Assembly: GCF_900114735.1 (NCBI RefSeq)
Contig: NZ_FOUA01000011.1
Span: 1 to 49,704, forward strand
Source of the DNA: Halopseudomonas bauzanensis
GTDB lineage: Bacteria; Pseudomonadota; Gammaproteobacteria; Pseudomonadales; Pseudomonadaceae
Direction of reading: 5' to 3'
Length of the DNA stretch: 49,704 bases
Under the pieces are notes generated by a model that saw only the letters and a list, made by a program, of their open reading frames with translations, made no database searches and was not told the DNA's origin. The position numbers and the translations under genes were made by a program. Shown piece by piece: positions 31,858-40,486 of this stretch (position 1 is its first letter; each line of letters starts with the position of its first letter).

Positions 31858-32574
31858 ATGACACCGACCATGCCCATTGCTGCGCGTATTCTTGCGGTTG
31901 AAGGAGATTCGCTGCTCGCCCGCGAGTTGCAGACCCACCTGCAACGGCGCGGCCATTGCGTCACGCTCAGCGCCGGCAATAACGGTCTTTTGCTGGCCGA
32001 GCACGGGAATTTCGATCTGATCCTGCTGGCAATTCTTGGAACCGACGGCCTGGGTATGCTGGAGCAACTGCGTCGTCGCAGCCATGTCCCGGTGTTGTTG
32101 ATGTCGGCGCTGGGTGACGAGCAGCATCGCATCGCAGGGTTCAGCCTGGGGGCGGACGACTACCTACCGAAGCCTTTCAGCATTACCGAGCTCTGCGTGC
32201 GGGTCACCGCGATCCTCCGGCGGGTGGCCTATGAGCGCCAGACGTCGCTGCCCGCCGAGTCCGGTGAGTTGGTTTTTGACGAGACGAACACTGATGTCAG
32301 TCTGGCCGATAGCCCCGCTGGGTTGACCGCCAGCGAGTATCGCGTACTGGAACTGCTCTGGCAGCACCTCAACGAGGTGTTAAGCAAACCCTTCCTGTAC
32401 CAACAGGCTCTGCGCCGCGGCTATGCCCGGCATGACCGCAGCCTGGACATGCATATCAGCCATATCCGCCGCAAACTGCAGGTTATCGGTTATCGCGCCG
32501 CACGACTGGAAACAGTATGGGGGCAGGGGTACATGCTGGTGGGCCTGCAGGAGCCGTTGTCTGAAAGTGTATAG
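31858..32574 (+). CDS. OmpR-family response regulator with degenerate receiver
   Basis: A 238-residue protein with an N-terminal receiver-like domain (residues 8-120) and a C-terminal OmpR-type winged helix (about 130-230, with LTASEYRVLELLW and SLDMHISHIRRKLQ). In the receiver, the conserved Lys105 is present in DDYLPKPF, but the phospho-acceptor position is Ala58 (LILLAILG, codon GCA) and the acidic pair reads Glu15-Gly16-Asp17 instead of EDD/EED. No histidine-kinase gene lies next to it. It directly precedes a CirA/PfeA-like TonB receptor, as pfeR does pfeA, so it may control the receptor without phosphorylation. The start is uncertain: ATG 31858, ATG 31870 and a GTG at 31846 are possible. 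Confidence 0.88.
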   Translation: MTPTMPIAARILAVEGDSLLARELQTHLQRRGHCVTLSAGNNGLLLAEHGNFDLILLAILGTDGLGMLEQLRRRSHVPVLLMSALGDEQHRIAGFSLGADDYLPKPFSITELCVRVTAILRRVAYERQTSLPAESGELVFDETNTDVSLADSPAGLTASEYRVLELLWQHLNEVLSKPFLYQQALRRGYARHDRSLDMHISHIRRKLQVIGYRAARLETVWGQGYMLVGLQEPLSESV

Positions 32575-32595
32575 ATTGTAAATTGCGTTTACTCC

Positions 32596-32619
32596 CAAAT
32601 AGTAATGTATATCATTTGC
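32596..32619 (+). promoter_or_regulatory. Fur-box-like site upstream of the TonB receptor
   Basis: The region reads AAATAGTAATGTATATCATT, AT-rich, with partial dyad to the GATAAT…ATTATC pattern. It lies in the 219-base gap between response regulator and receptor. The match is weaker than at 42640-42703. Confidence 0.4.
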
Positions 32620-32793
32620 GTCGATTCATCGGATAACCGGTGGGTCATACGGCTTCATCCGCCAGCTCAGCGCGGGAAGACCGCCGCGCCTGGAGCAGGC
32701 GCTGCCATAACCAAGCCAATCGCAAAGAAGCCTCGCCAACCCAGGGTTGTCAGAGGTTCGCTAAATCATTCCGAGTTGTTTGGAGATAAATGC

Positions 32794-34866
32794 ATGTCAC
32801 GCCATATGCGTCAGTTTGCTTCAAGTTCGCAGCCCCACTTCAAGAGAGCCCTGTTGGCAGTCACCATGGCCTCACTGGCTTGCTCGGCGGTAGCGGAAGA
32901 GGCATTGGACCTGGGGCAGGTGGTGGTGACCGCCTCCGGTTTTGAGCAGAACCTCCGGGACGCTCCGGCGTCCATCTCGGTCATCTCCGCGGAAGAGCTG
33001 AAGAAGAAATCCTATACCGATATCACCGATGCGCTGAAGAATGTCGCCGGCGTGCAGATTGCCGGGGGCGGCGTCGAGCAGTCGATCATGATGCGCGGCA
33101 TGACCTCGGCCTATACCCTGTTTCTGATCGATGGTCGCCCGGCCCAGGGCAATGATGCCTTCGCCCAGCGCGGCTCCCAGGCAGGCACGCCGATCAACTT
33201 CCTGCCGCCAATCGAGGCCATCGAGCGGATTGAAGTGATCCGCGGCCCGGCATCGGCGTTGTACGGTTCCGATGCCATGGGCGGTGTGATCAACATCATC
33301 ACCAAGAAGGTCGGCAATAAATTCAGTGGCAGCATCACCAGTGAATACATCACCCCGCACAGCTCCAACAAGCTGAATGAGGACACCTTCCAGACCAGCG
33401 CTTATCTGAACATGCCGCTGATCGAAGATGTCCTGGGCCTGCAGCTGACTGGTGCTTTCCATAATCAGGAAGAAAGTAATTTCGTCGGCGGCAGCGATAG
33501 CGCCGCGTCTGACCCGGAATACGACAAGCGTAATCTGGGTGGCAAGCTGTCCTGGAACCTCAACGACGCCAACGCGCTGACCTTCGGCCACACCTATACC
33601 AAGCAGGAGCGCTGGCATAACCCCGGCAAGAGCCTGGCCGCTGACGGCGAGGCCCAATATAGCGAGTCCATCAAGAAGAACTACTTCCTGCAGCACGAAG
33701 GCAAGTACGGCAACGTCTTCTCCAACTCCTACATCAACTACGATCATTCGGAAAACCCGACCACGGTCAACGAAACGACTGGCAACGGTGTCGAGTTCGA
33801 AGTGGTTACCGCCAACACCCAGGCCAGTTGGTTCCTTGGCGCGCACACCCTGACCGGCGGTCTGACCCACAAGTACGAGAAACTGGAAGACGGCAGCAAT
33901 GGCCTGCGCGAGCCGGTCGTGCCTGATGCCAACGCGCTGGTTGAAATGGACCGTTACCAGAACTCCATCTTCCTGGAAGATAACTGGAGCCTGACAGACA
34001 ATCTGATCCTCACCTTGAGCGGCCGCTACGATGACAACCAGGTGTTCGGTGGCGAGTTCAGTCCCAAGGTGTATGCGGTCTATCACCTGAACGACAACTT
34101 CACCCTGAAAGGCGGGGTGACCTCGGGCTACAAGGCGCCGGACCTGCGCTCCGCCGCCACCGACTACGGCTCCACCTCCAGGGGTGGCGTGATCATCGGC
34201 AACCCGGAACTGGTCCCGGAAACCAGCCTGAACCGCGAGATCGGCATCAACTACGAGAATTTCGAGCTTGGCCTCAGCAGCTCGCTGACCGCCTATGTGA
34301 TCGACTACGAAGACAAGATCAACCGTACCGGCCGGGTATGTGAGCAGAACGCACCTTGCTTCTACAAGGGCAAGGAATATCCCGCTCACCCCTTCGGCTA
34401 TACCTCCTATGAAAACGTCGACAAGGCCGAGCTGCGCGGGATCGAGTTCACCCTGGACTATGATGTCCTCGACAACCTGACCTACCGCCACAGCTACACC
34501 TGGACCGATACCGAACAGAAGTCCGGCGAGTACAAGGGCGAGCCGCTGAACGACGTCGCCAAACACATGTTCAACGCCTCGCTGGACTGGGAAGTGACCG
34601 AGCGCTTGAACCTCTGGACCCAGGTCAACTACCGGGGTGAGACCTCCGGCCGGTGGCAGACAGGTACCAGTGGCTCCAGCACCAATGGCATCAAGTATCC
34701 ATCCTATACCTTCGCCGACATGGGACTGGTGTTCCGGCCGCAGGATGGTCTGAGCTTGAAGGCCGGTGTATACAACGTCACCAACAAGAAGGTATCCACG
34801 GATGACGACTATGCCTACAACCTGGATGGCAGAAGATTCATCGTCGGGCTGACCAAGAGCTTCTGA
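32794..34866 (+). CDS. TonB-dependent siderophore receptor (CirA/PfeA-like)
   Basis: A 690-residue outer-membrane receptor. A signal peptide ends near SAVAEE, followed by the TonB-box area DLGQVVVTASGFEQNL, the plug domain with DAPASISVISAEELKKK and GPASALYGSDAMGGVINII, and a beta-barrel ending in a C-terminal Phe (VGLTKSF). It imports Fe-siderophore using TonB energy; plug sequence resembles catecholate receptors of the CirA/PfeA group. The frame opens upstream to 32605, but the ATG at 32794 with a GGAG site is chosen because the signal peptide starts there. The upstream regulator suggests inducible expression. Confidence 0.92.
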   Translation: MSRHMRQFASSSQPHFKRALLAVTMASLACSAVAEEALDLGQVVVTASGFEQNLRDAPASISVISAEELKKKSYTDITDALKNVAGVQIAGGGVEQSIMMRGMTSAYTLFLIDGRPAQGNDAFAQRGSQAGTPINFLPPIEAIERIEVIRGPASALYGSDAMGGVINIITKKVGNKFSGSITSEYITPHSSNKLNEDTFQTSAYLNMPLIEDVLGLQLTGAFHNQEESNFVGGSDSAASDPEYDKRNLGGKLSWNLNDANALTFGHTYTKQERWHNPGKSLAADGEAQYSESIKKNYFLQHEGKYGNVFSNSYINYDHSENPTTVNETTGNGVEFEVVTANTQASWFLGAHTLTGGLTHKYEKLEDGSNGLREPVVPDANALVEMDRYQNSIFLEDNWSLTDNLILTLSGRYDDNQVFGGEFSPKVYAVYHLNDNFTLKGGVTSGYKAPDLRSAATDYGSTSRGGVIIGNPELVPETSLNREIGINYENFELGLSSSLTAYVIDYEDKINRTGRVCEQNAPCFYKGKEYPAHPFGYTSYENVDKAELRGIEFTLDYDVLDNLTYRHSYTWTDTEQKSGEYKGEPLNDVAKHMFNASLDWEVTERLNLWTQVNYRGETSGRWQTGTSGSSTNGIKYPSYTFADMGLVFRPQDGLSLKAGVYNVTNKKVSTDDDYAYNLDGRRFIVGLTKSF

Positions 34867-34948
34867 GTCTATCCAACGAGCATCACCGCCTCCGCCGGTT
34901 CAATGCTGTCGGGGGCGGTGGCATTGCTGCAGGCTGGAGAGCAAGTAC

Positions 34949-35062
34949 GTGAATGAAGAAACGGCGGGCTATGTTCAGGACGTGGCCTACCCGGTGCACT
35001 TTCACCGGGAGATCCAGCCGCTCTGGCTGACCACGCTGCAGGAGTTTGGCGACAAACTGTAA
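34949..35062 (+). pseudogene. 5' remnant of a class I SAM methyltransferase gene
   Basis: A 37-codon frame starting GTG at 34949 reads VNEETAGYVQDVAYPVHFH and continues to FGDKL before a stop. The pattern GYVxDxxYxxxxxRExxPxW matches the N-terminus of class I methyltransferases I recall. The rest of the gene is missing, so it is probably a deletion remnant between the receptor and the lipocalin. Assignment is by resemblance only. Confidence 0.4.
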
Positions 35063-35083
35063 GCGGATCAGCGGGCGGGGGCT

Positions 35084-35608
35084 TCAATCCGAGCTTGGGT
35101 GTTCCACCACAATGAGTTCCCCAAGCTCGAACCCTTCGGCTGTTGCCCGCTCCTTGAACGCCTCCAGCTGTGCAGCGCTGACCTGGGGCGTTCTGGACAG
35201 GAACCACAGATAGTTGCGGTTATAACCGGAGATATACGCGTTGGCGTAGTCGTCATCCAACGCGAACACCACATAGGAACTGTAGAAGGGGCCGAAGAAC
35301 GAGACCTTCAGGTGGGCGACGTCACTGTCACCGGCAGGCACCGCGCGGCCTTCAGCCTCCTTCCATTCGCCTTTGGCCTGGTTATAGCCCCGGTTGATCA
35401 CCTTGATGCTGCCGTCTTCATTGAGCGTATATTCGGCGGTGACCTGGCTCAGGCCCTCCTCGAAGGAGTGATCGAGCCGGGCAATCTCGTACCAGGTGCC
35501 CAGATAACGTTCCGGGTCAAAGCCGGTGACCGGTTCGATGCCCTTGGGTACGCCGGTGCAACCGGCGAGCAGGACCAGGGCGGCAAAGACGATGCTGAGC
35601 AGTTTCAT
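35084..35608 (-). CDS. blc: Outer-membrane lipoprotein, lipocalin family
   Basis: A 174-residue lipoprotein with signal peptide and lipobox (LVLLAGC, Cys16), the lipocalin first motif GTWYEIARLDHSFEEGL and second motif NYLWFLSRTPQVS. It folds as a small beta-barrel that binds lysophospholipids or fatty acids and is anchored to the outer membrane. The codon at 35608 gives the lipoprotein start MKLLSIVFAALV. It is transcribed convergently with the receptor gene and the methyltransferase remnant. Confidence 0.94.
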   Translation of the reverse strand: MKLLSIVFAALVLLAGCTGVPKGIEPVTGFDPERYLGTWYEIARLDHSFEEGLSQVTAEYTLNEDGSIKVINRGYNQAKGEWKEAEGRAVPAGDSDVAHLKVSFFGPFYSSYVVFALDDDYANAYISGYNRNYLWFLSRTPQVSAAQLEAFKERATAEGFELGELIVVEHPSSD

Positions 35609-35695
35609 CGTTGAATCCTTAAGTAGCAGAGTCCTTGAACGATAGCAGAGCGCGGCAGAGGAGCACGGCGCAGTCGGCCGGGGAGGAGGGGCCGC

Positions 35696-36283
35696 TCAGG
35701 AGCGCGGCTGCCAGGTCATATCGCCACGCGTGATGGCCAGCAGTTGGCGGTGGAGTTCCTCCGCCGCGGTGGCCGGCAGACGCAGGTGCAACTGCACGCC
35801 ACTCCCATGCCGCACCTCCAACAGCTCGCCTTCAAGCTGCGCCAACAGATGGCGGGCGGAGCTTTCATGGGCGTAGGGTAGCTCGCAGAGCACCAGCAGG
35901 GTGGGAATGTGAGCAACCTTCTCGGCTTGCTGCAGCGCCTGGGCGACCGCGTCGGTATAGGCGCGCATCAGCCCGCCGGCACCCAGCTTGATGCCGCCGT
36001 AGTAGCGCACCACGGTTGCCAGAACGCCATCGAGCTGCTGGTGGCGCAGCACCTCCAGCATCGGCCGTCCGGCTGTGCCGGAGGGCTCGCCATCATCGAC
36101 GGCGGCACTATGCCCCCCGGCAAGCAATGCCCAGCAGACATGGGTACTGTCCGGGTGCTCGGCGCGCAACTCATTGACCCGGGCCTGGGCGCTGGCGCGG
36201 TCGGCTATGGGCTCGACGCAGGCGATAAACCGGCTTTTGCGGATTTCCAGGGTGATATTGACGGGGCGGGCAAGGCTGAACAT
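35696..36283 (-). CDS. YigZ/IMPACT-family protein
   Basis: A 195-residue protein with the YigZ N-terminal domain (IRKSRFIACVEPIADRASAQ, HVCWALL, DDGEPSGTAGRPML, YYGGIKLGAGGLMRAY) and a C-terminal domain of the DUF1949 type. Members are related to the IMPACT translation regulator, with a function in bacteria that is poorly defined. The ATG at 36283 (MFSLARPVNITLE) is preferred over that at 36343 because it fits the family start. Confidence 0.9.
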   Translation of the reverse strand: MFSLARPVNITLEIRKSRFIACVEPIADRASAQARVNELRAEHPDSTHVCWALLAGGHSAAVDDGEPSGTAGRPMLEVLRHQQLDGVLATVVRYYGGIKLGAGGLMRAYTDAVAQALQQAEKVAHIPTLLVLCELPYAHESSARHLLAQLEGELLEVRHGSGVQLHLRLPATAAEELHRQLLAITRGDMTWQPRS

Positions 36284-36444
36284 GGCGACGGCAAGTGCGA
36301 AGTGGGCGAGGCAGTATACGCCAAGCCGCGATGGACTGAACAAACGTCTGGACAGCTCAAGTGTGAGCCGTGGCGCTTGTCAGGCGGAAACCAGCAGCGC
36401 GCGGGCCAGCCAGAAGAGACTGCCCCGTGCCAGACCGGCTGCGG

Positions 36445-36531
36445 TTACAGGTCCCAGCTCAGCAGGATCTTTCCTTTATGCGCGCCAGCATCCATGAGGC
36501 GGTGTGCTTCCGGGTCCCGCCCAGGGCTGCG
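36445..36531 (-). pseudogene. C-terminal remnant of a zinc-dependent alcohol dehydrogenase/quinone oxidoreductase
   Basis: The minus strand reads EAHRLMDAGAHKGKILLSW, then DL and a stop at 36445-36447. This tail (hrxMxxGxhxGKixL) is typical of the MDR quinone-oxidoreductase family. No upstream part is found in frame, so it is probably a fragment left by deletion. Confidence 0.45.
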
Positions 36532-36560
36532 CTGCCAATGATCGAAGCGCCCAGCAAATA

Positions 36561-36589
36561 CAAGCACCCGACGGGAGGTCGGGTGCTTG
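36561..36589 (-). terminator. cstA terminator
   Basis: CAAGCACCCGAC (36561-36572) pairs perfectly with GTCGGGTGCTTG (36578-36589) around GGGAG. It lies just beyond the stop of the CstA gene (36615). Confidence 0.8.
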
Positions 36590-36614
36590 GCTCATTCAGT
36601 TAACGAGCGCGTTG

Positions 36615-38093
36615 TTACGCTTCTCTCTTCACATAACCGCCGGCATTGCGTTTGCTGTGATGCATCACCAGCCCGATAAAGCAGATCACTCCAACCACGA
36701 TGCCTATCGCCTTGCTGTGTTCCGCCGGGAGATTGAAGCCAATACCGGCCGTTGCAATATAAGCGACGGTAATGGCGGTACCGATCACCGCCGGAATGCT
36801 GACGATCCAGTGGAATGTGCCTCGGTCCAGCAGATACTTGGTGGCCAACCACAATACGCTGGTCGACAGCAGCATGTTGGAGAAGGCGAAGTAGCGCCAG
36901 ATCAGCGAGAAGTCCAGGAGCGTCATCATATAGGCCACGCCCAGTATGGGGGCTGCCAGAGCCAGTCGGCGCACGGCGGACTGGCGAATATGGAAGGCGT
37001 CGGTCAACGTCAGGCGCAGTGAACGGAACGCGGTATCACCTGAGGTGATCGGGAAGATCGCCACCGCCAGAATGGCCATGACGCCGCCGAAGATACCCAG
37101 ATAGCTAGTCGCGATGTGATTCACCACCAGGCCCGGTCCACCCAGATCCAGCATGGCTTTGAGTTCGGGATAGCCGCCCGGGAAGGTAGCGATACCAGCC
37201 GTCGCCCAGACGCAGGCCACGATGCCTTCGCACATCATTGCGCCGTAGAACACCGGACGGGCATATTTTTCGTTGGTCAGGCAGCGGGCAATCATCGGCG
37301 ACTGGGTGGAGTGGAAGCCACTGATCGCGCCGCAGGTGATGGTCAGGAACAGCAGCGGCCAGACCGGCAACCCATCGGGATTGGGCGTCAGGAAGTCATG
37401 ATGCTCATGCGTATCGAAGAACGCGAAAATATCGGTGACCTGCGGCAGGTGGGGTGCTTCCAGCAGTACTGAAACAGCTACCAGGGACGTCATCACGATC
37501 ATCAGCAGGCCGAACACGGGATACAGTTTGGTGATGATCTTGTCGATGGGCAGCAGGGTGGCAAAAAAGTAGTACGCCAGGATCAACAATACCCAGAAGG
37601 TGTTGCCCGCCAGGAAAGTGCCTTCGAAATAGGAAAGGTTACTCAGCAGCCCCGCAGGGCTCATGATGAAGACCACACCCACGAAGAACAGCAGCATGCA
37701 GGTGAAGATCAACATGACGCCCTTGAAGATCACGTTGTAATACTGGCCGGCGATCTCGGGCAGGCTCTTGCCGTCTTCCTTGAGGCTCATGACGCCGGAG
37801 AAGTAGTCGTGTACTGCGCCGCCCACCACGTTACCGATCACGATCCACACCAGGGCGATCGGGCCATACATGGCGCCCAGGATAGGGCCGAAAATAGGTC
37901 CGATCCCCGCGATATTCAGAAACTGGATGAGAAATGCCCGGATCGGGCTGATGGCAACATAGTCAACGCCATCATCGAGGCGCGCTTGCGGCGTCTTGAT
38001 GGCAGGGTCGATCCCGGCCTGTTTTTCTACAAAAGGGCTGTAGAACTTATAGCCCAGTAGCAATATGGCAAGACTGGCAAAGAAAAGAAGCAT
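36615..38093 (-). CDS. CstA-family carbon-starvation/peptide transporter
   Basis: A 492-residue multi-pass membrane protein (about 14-16 segments) of the short CstA form. Motifs include YKFYSPFVEKQAGID, FGPILGAMYGPIALVW, GVMSLKEDGKSLPEIAGQYY and GFHSTQSPMIARCLTNEK, all family hallmarks. CstA proteins import peptides or pyruvate during carbon limitation. The ATG at 38093 has a GAGGA site upstream. The 173-base upstream gap (38094-38266) shows nothing else that I recognise. Confidence 0.9.
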   Translation of the reverse strand: MLLFFASLAILLLGYKFYSPFVEKQAGIDPAIKTPQARLDDGVDYVAISPIRAFLIQFLNIAGIGPIFGPILGAMYGPIALVWIVIGNVVGGAVHDYFSGVMSLKEDGKSLPEIAGQYYNVIFKGVMLIFTCMLLFFVGVVFIMSPAGLLSNLSYFEGTFLAGNTFWVLLILAYYFFATLLPIDKIITKLYPVFGLLMIVMTSLVAVSVLLEAPHLPQVTDIFAFFDTHEHHDFLTPNPDGLPVWPLLFLTITCGAISGFHSTQSPMIARCLTNEKYARPVFYGAMMCEGIVACVWATAGIATFPGGYPELKAMLDLGGPGLVVNHIATSYLGIFGGVMAILAVAIFPITSGDTAFRSLRLTLTDAFHIRQSAVRRLALAAPILGVAYMMTLLDFSLIWRYFAFSNMLLSTSVLWLATKYLLDRGTFHWIVSIPAVIGTAITVAYIATAGIGFNLPAEHSKAIGIVVGVICFIGLVMHHSKRNAGGYVKREA

Positions 38094-38266
38094 TTATTTC
38101 GTTCCTCGTTATTTATTCTGGAGACACGACAACTGTCCCCTTCTTGAGCCGGAGCCGACCTGGAAAAAGCCCGGCAACTTAACAGAGGCGATTTGTCACT
38201 GCCTACTAGCCTATGGTCGCAGGCGTGTCCCTTCAGAAATCCTTGCTGAGGCGGGCGCGGCGGTTT

Positions 38267-38578
38267 TCAGCGTCTAGCTGCTACCAGCCAGTGCAACCAG
38301 GCGGGCCTCCAGGCCAGCGTCTGGGCTACGCAGAAGCCGGCCGCACTCAGCAGCTGTACCCAAATAAGTGTGCCGAAGGCCGCACCTTCGGTGCGAAGCA
38401 GCAGTACCAGGCTGATCAGCAACAACAGCGTGGCGACTGATTTGCGTCCCCGGCATTTACCGGGAGGGCGGGCGTCGGGGGCAATGGTCTTCAGATGCTG
38501 CGGCTGGCTGAGTGCAAGCTGGGCGAAGGCCAGGTAGGCGAGGGCAAAAGCCAGGAAGGTGGGGATCAGCTCAGGCAT
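38267..38578 (-). CDS. DUF3325-like small membrane protein
   Basis: A 103-residue protein with about three hydrophobic segments (LIPTFLAFALAYLAFAQLAL, ATLLLLISLVLLLR, FGTLIWVQLLSAAGFCVAQTL). It resembles DUF3325 proteins that accompany PepSY and DUF3649 genes in iron-uptake operons. The preferred ATG at 38578 overlaps the end of the PepSY gene by 8 bases; a longer frame begins at 38596. It is the last gene of that operon. Confidence 0.65.
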   Translation of the reverse strand: MPELIPTFLAFALAYLAFAQLALSQPQHLKTIAPDARPPGKCRGRKSVATLLLLISLVLLLRTEGAAFGTLIWVQLLSAAGFCVAQTLAWRPAWLHWLVAARR

Positions 38579-40139
38579 TGCGAGGCACTCGGTCATCCTG
38601 ATGTGTCGCCTGTTTGAACTGCGCGAGCCTGATGCGCTTTGCGCTGATCAGACACACGCCGGTCAGCACCAGCAGCATCAGGTCCATGCCGGCGACTGCA
38701 TGCAGGCCTGTGCGCAGACTATGCCCAAGGTGCGCGCCTGTAGTCAGCCAGTTCAACGCTACGGCGAGCAGCGCCATGCCGGCGGCGGTCAGTAACTGTT
38801 CGCGCCATGATCCGGCAGGGCGCAAGACTGCATGAGCCAGCGTCAGCGCCCAGGCGAGGAAGAATGCCCAGGCTTCAAGTGCCGCACGCTGACCCGGTGC
38901 GGCGGCAGCCACGGGCAAGACCCGGTTGGCGATGAAGAAGGCGAGCGTAGCGATGACCAGGCCGGTGCAGCCAGCAACCGCGATGGCCTCGACCAGGCGC
39001 GCACTGATCCGTCCCTGACGTGCATGCCGTGCGCGGCGAGCGCCGGTCCAGAACAATAGCCCGGTGCCGATCAGCAGGCAGCCACTCAGCCCTCCGGAGA
39101 AATATAGCCAGCGCAGCGTCCAGTGATCGAACTGTATGAAGTGCAAACCCGTCAGGAATCGTTGCACCCCAACGATGGGCGTCGTCCAGTGTTGATGCAG
39201 AAGTGCTCCAGTGTTGGCGTCGAATGTCAGGCGGTCCACGTTCATGGTGACTTCGTCAGCAAACCCGCGGCGCACTTCCACATAGGCATGGCGATCACCG
39301 GGGTTCCAGATGCGGATCAGGTAGGCTTTGCCCGGTCTGTCGGCATCAGACCAGATACGTTCGGCGCTGTGCAGCATTGCATCCAGCGAGGCCATCGGCG
39401 CCGCAGACCCGCTGACCGGCCGTGTGTAACCACCAAGGGCTTCCAGTTGCAGCCGCGCCCGGTCTTCGGCATAGAGACCATCGGCGATGTTGGGAAAGTA
39501 GATCAGGCAGAAGATCGCCAGCCCCGACAGGCTGATAAGGAAATGGAACGGCAGCACCATCACGCCGGTGAGGTTATGCAGATCAAGCAGTCCGCGTTGG
39601 AGGCGTTTGCGGGGGCGAAAAGTGAAGAACTCGGCGAGCAGCTTGCGGTGTGCGACGACACCGGATACCAGCAACACCAGCATACCCATACCGGCTGCAC
39701 CCACCAGCCAGTAGCCGATGTTGAGCCAGGGCACATGCAGGCTGAAGTGGAACGGGAAAATAAAACCGGTGCCAGCCCAGCTCCCTTCATCGGCGAGCAA
39801 TTGGCCGGAGTGCGGATCAATGTGCCGGGTAACTCTGTCCTGCCCGGGGAGCTGGTAAGACAGCTGCAGGGTAGGCGCGCGAGCGTCGGGCAGACGGACG
39901 GACCAGAGCGGTGAGGCGGCAGCCAACTGTTCTGCATGTGCAACCAGCAGGTGGTCGAGCGACAATTCGGTGGGTGGTGGTGGCAAGCGCGTGGCCGGCA
40001 GCATCCAGCGATCAATCTCGCGGTCAAACAGCGAAAGCGAGCCGGTCCAGAAGATCGCCATGAGTACCCCACCGAGCAACACGCCTGCCCAGCCGTGCAG
40101 CCAACTCATGGACCGGCGAAAGCCTGTACCTGGCGCCAT
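38571..40139 (-). CDS. PepSY-associated TM-domain protein (iron uptake, FoxB/PiuB type)
   Basis: A 522-residue inner-membrane protein with a start helix (WLHGWAGVLLGGVLMAIFWTG), a periplasmic PepSY-type region, a HRK-containing motif (SGVVAHRKLLAEFFTFRPRK), and several C-terminal segments (HNLTGVMVLPFHFLISLSG). This family is thought to reduce Fe(III)-siderophores after uptake. It lies between DUF3649 and DUF3325 genes in the operon headed by a TonB receptor. The stop-to-start gap to the upstream gene is one base. Confidence 0.9.
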   Translation of the reverse strand: MAPGTGFRRSMSWLHGWAGVLLGGVLMAIFWTGSLSLFDREIDRWMLPATRLPPPPTELSLDHLLVAHAEQLAAASPLWSVRLPDARAPTLQLSYQLPGQDRVTRHIDPHSGQLLADEGSWAGTGFIFPFHFSLHVPWLNIGYWLVGAAGMGMLVLLVSGVVAHRKLLAEFFTFRPRKRLQRGLLDLHNLTGVMVLPFHFLISLSGLAIFCLIYFPNIADGLYAEDRARLQLEALGGYTRPVSGSAAPMASLDAMLHSAERIWSDADRPGKAYLIRIWNPGDRHAYVEVRRGFADEVTMNVDRLTFDANTGALLHQHWTTPIVGVQRFLTGLHFIQFDHWTLRWLYFSGGLSGCLLIGTGLLFWTGARRARHARQGRISARLVEAIAVAGCTGLVIATLAFFIANRVLPVAAAAPGQRAALEAWAFFLAWALTLAHAVLRPAGSWREQLLTAAGMALLAVALNWLTTGAHLGHSLRTGLHAVAGMDLMLLVLTGVCLISAKRIRLAQFKQATHQDDRVPRNA

Positions 40140-40140
40140 A

Positions 40141-40485
40141 TCAGTCTCCCAGCTGCGTCATGGTTAACAGGTCCTGCAGCAGCATGCTGCCGAAGGTGCC
40201 GCTCAAGAGGATCGCCCAGACACGCCACAGTCGTGGTTCACTGATACTCCACAGCAGCAAGGCTGGATAAACGAGCAGGCTGAGCATGGCAGTCAGATAT
40301 ACGGCTTCGCTGCGTGCCAGGTCGGATAGCATCACCGCGAGCACACTGCTCAACGAAGCCAGCGAGGCCGTACAGGCATAGCTACCCCCAATGGCCGCCA
40401 ACAGGCGCAGCAGCAAGCTGCCACGCCGAAGGTCACGCGGGGAGGCGGGGCGCCGGGATGCCGTGATGGGCGATCTGCTACTCAC
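40141..40485 (-). CDS. DUF3649-like small membrane protein
   Basis: A 114-residue basic-N-terminus membrane protein with three hydrophobic stretches (LLAAIGGSYACTASLASLSSVL, AVYLTAMLSLLVYPALLL, WRVWAILLSGTFGSMLL), matching the DUF3649 pattern found in pseudomonad siderophore loci. The start is GTG at 40485 and lies one base after the TonB receptor stop; the PepSY gene follows one base after its own stop. Confidence 0.75.
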   Translation of the reverse strand: MSSRSPITASRRPASPRDLRRGSLLLRLLAAIGGSYACTASLASLSSVLAVMLSDLARSEAVYLTAMLSLLVYPALLLWSISEPRLWRVWAILLSGTFGSMLLQDLLTMTQLGD

Positions 40486-40486
40486 T

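Noticed and set aside
32872..34566. Long minus-strand frame opposite the TonB receptor
   Set aside because: Antisense shadow; the plus frame has a signal peptide, plug and barrel.
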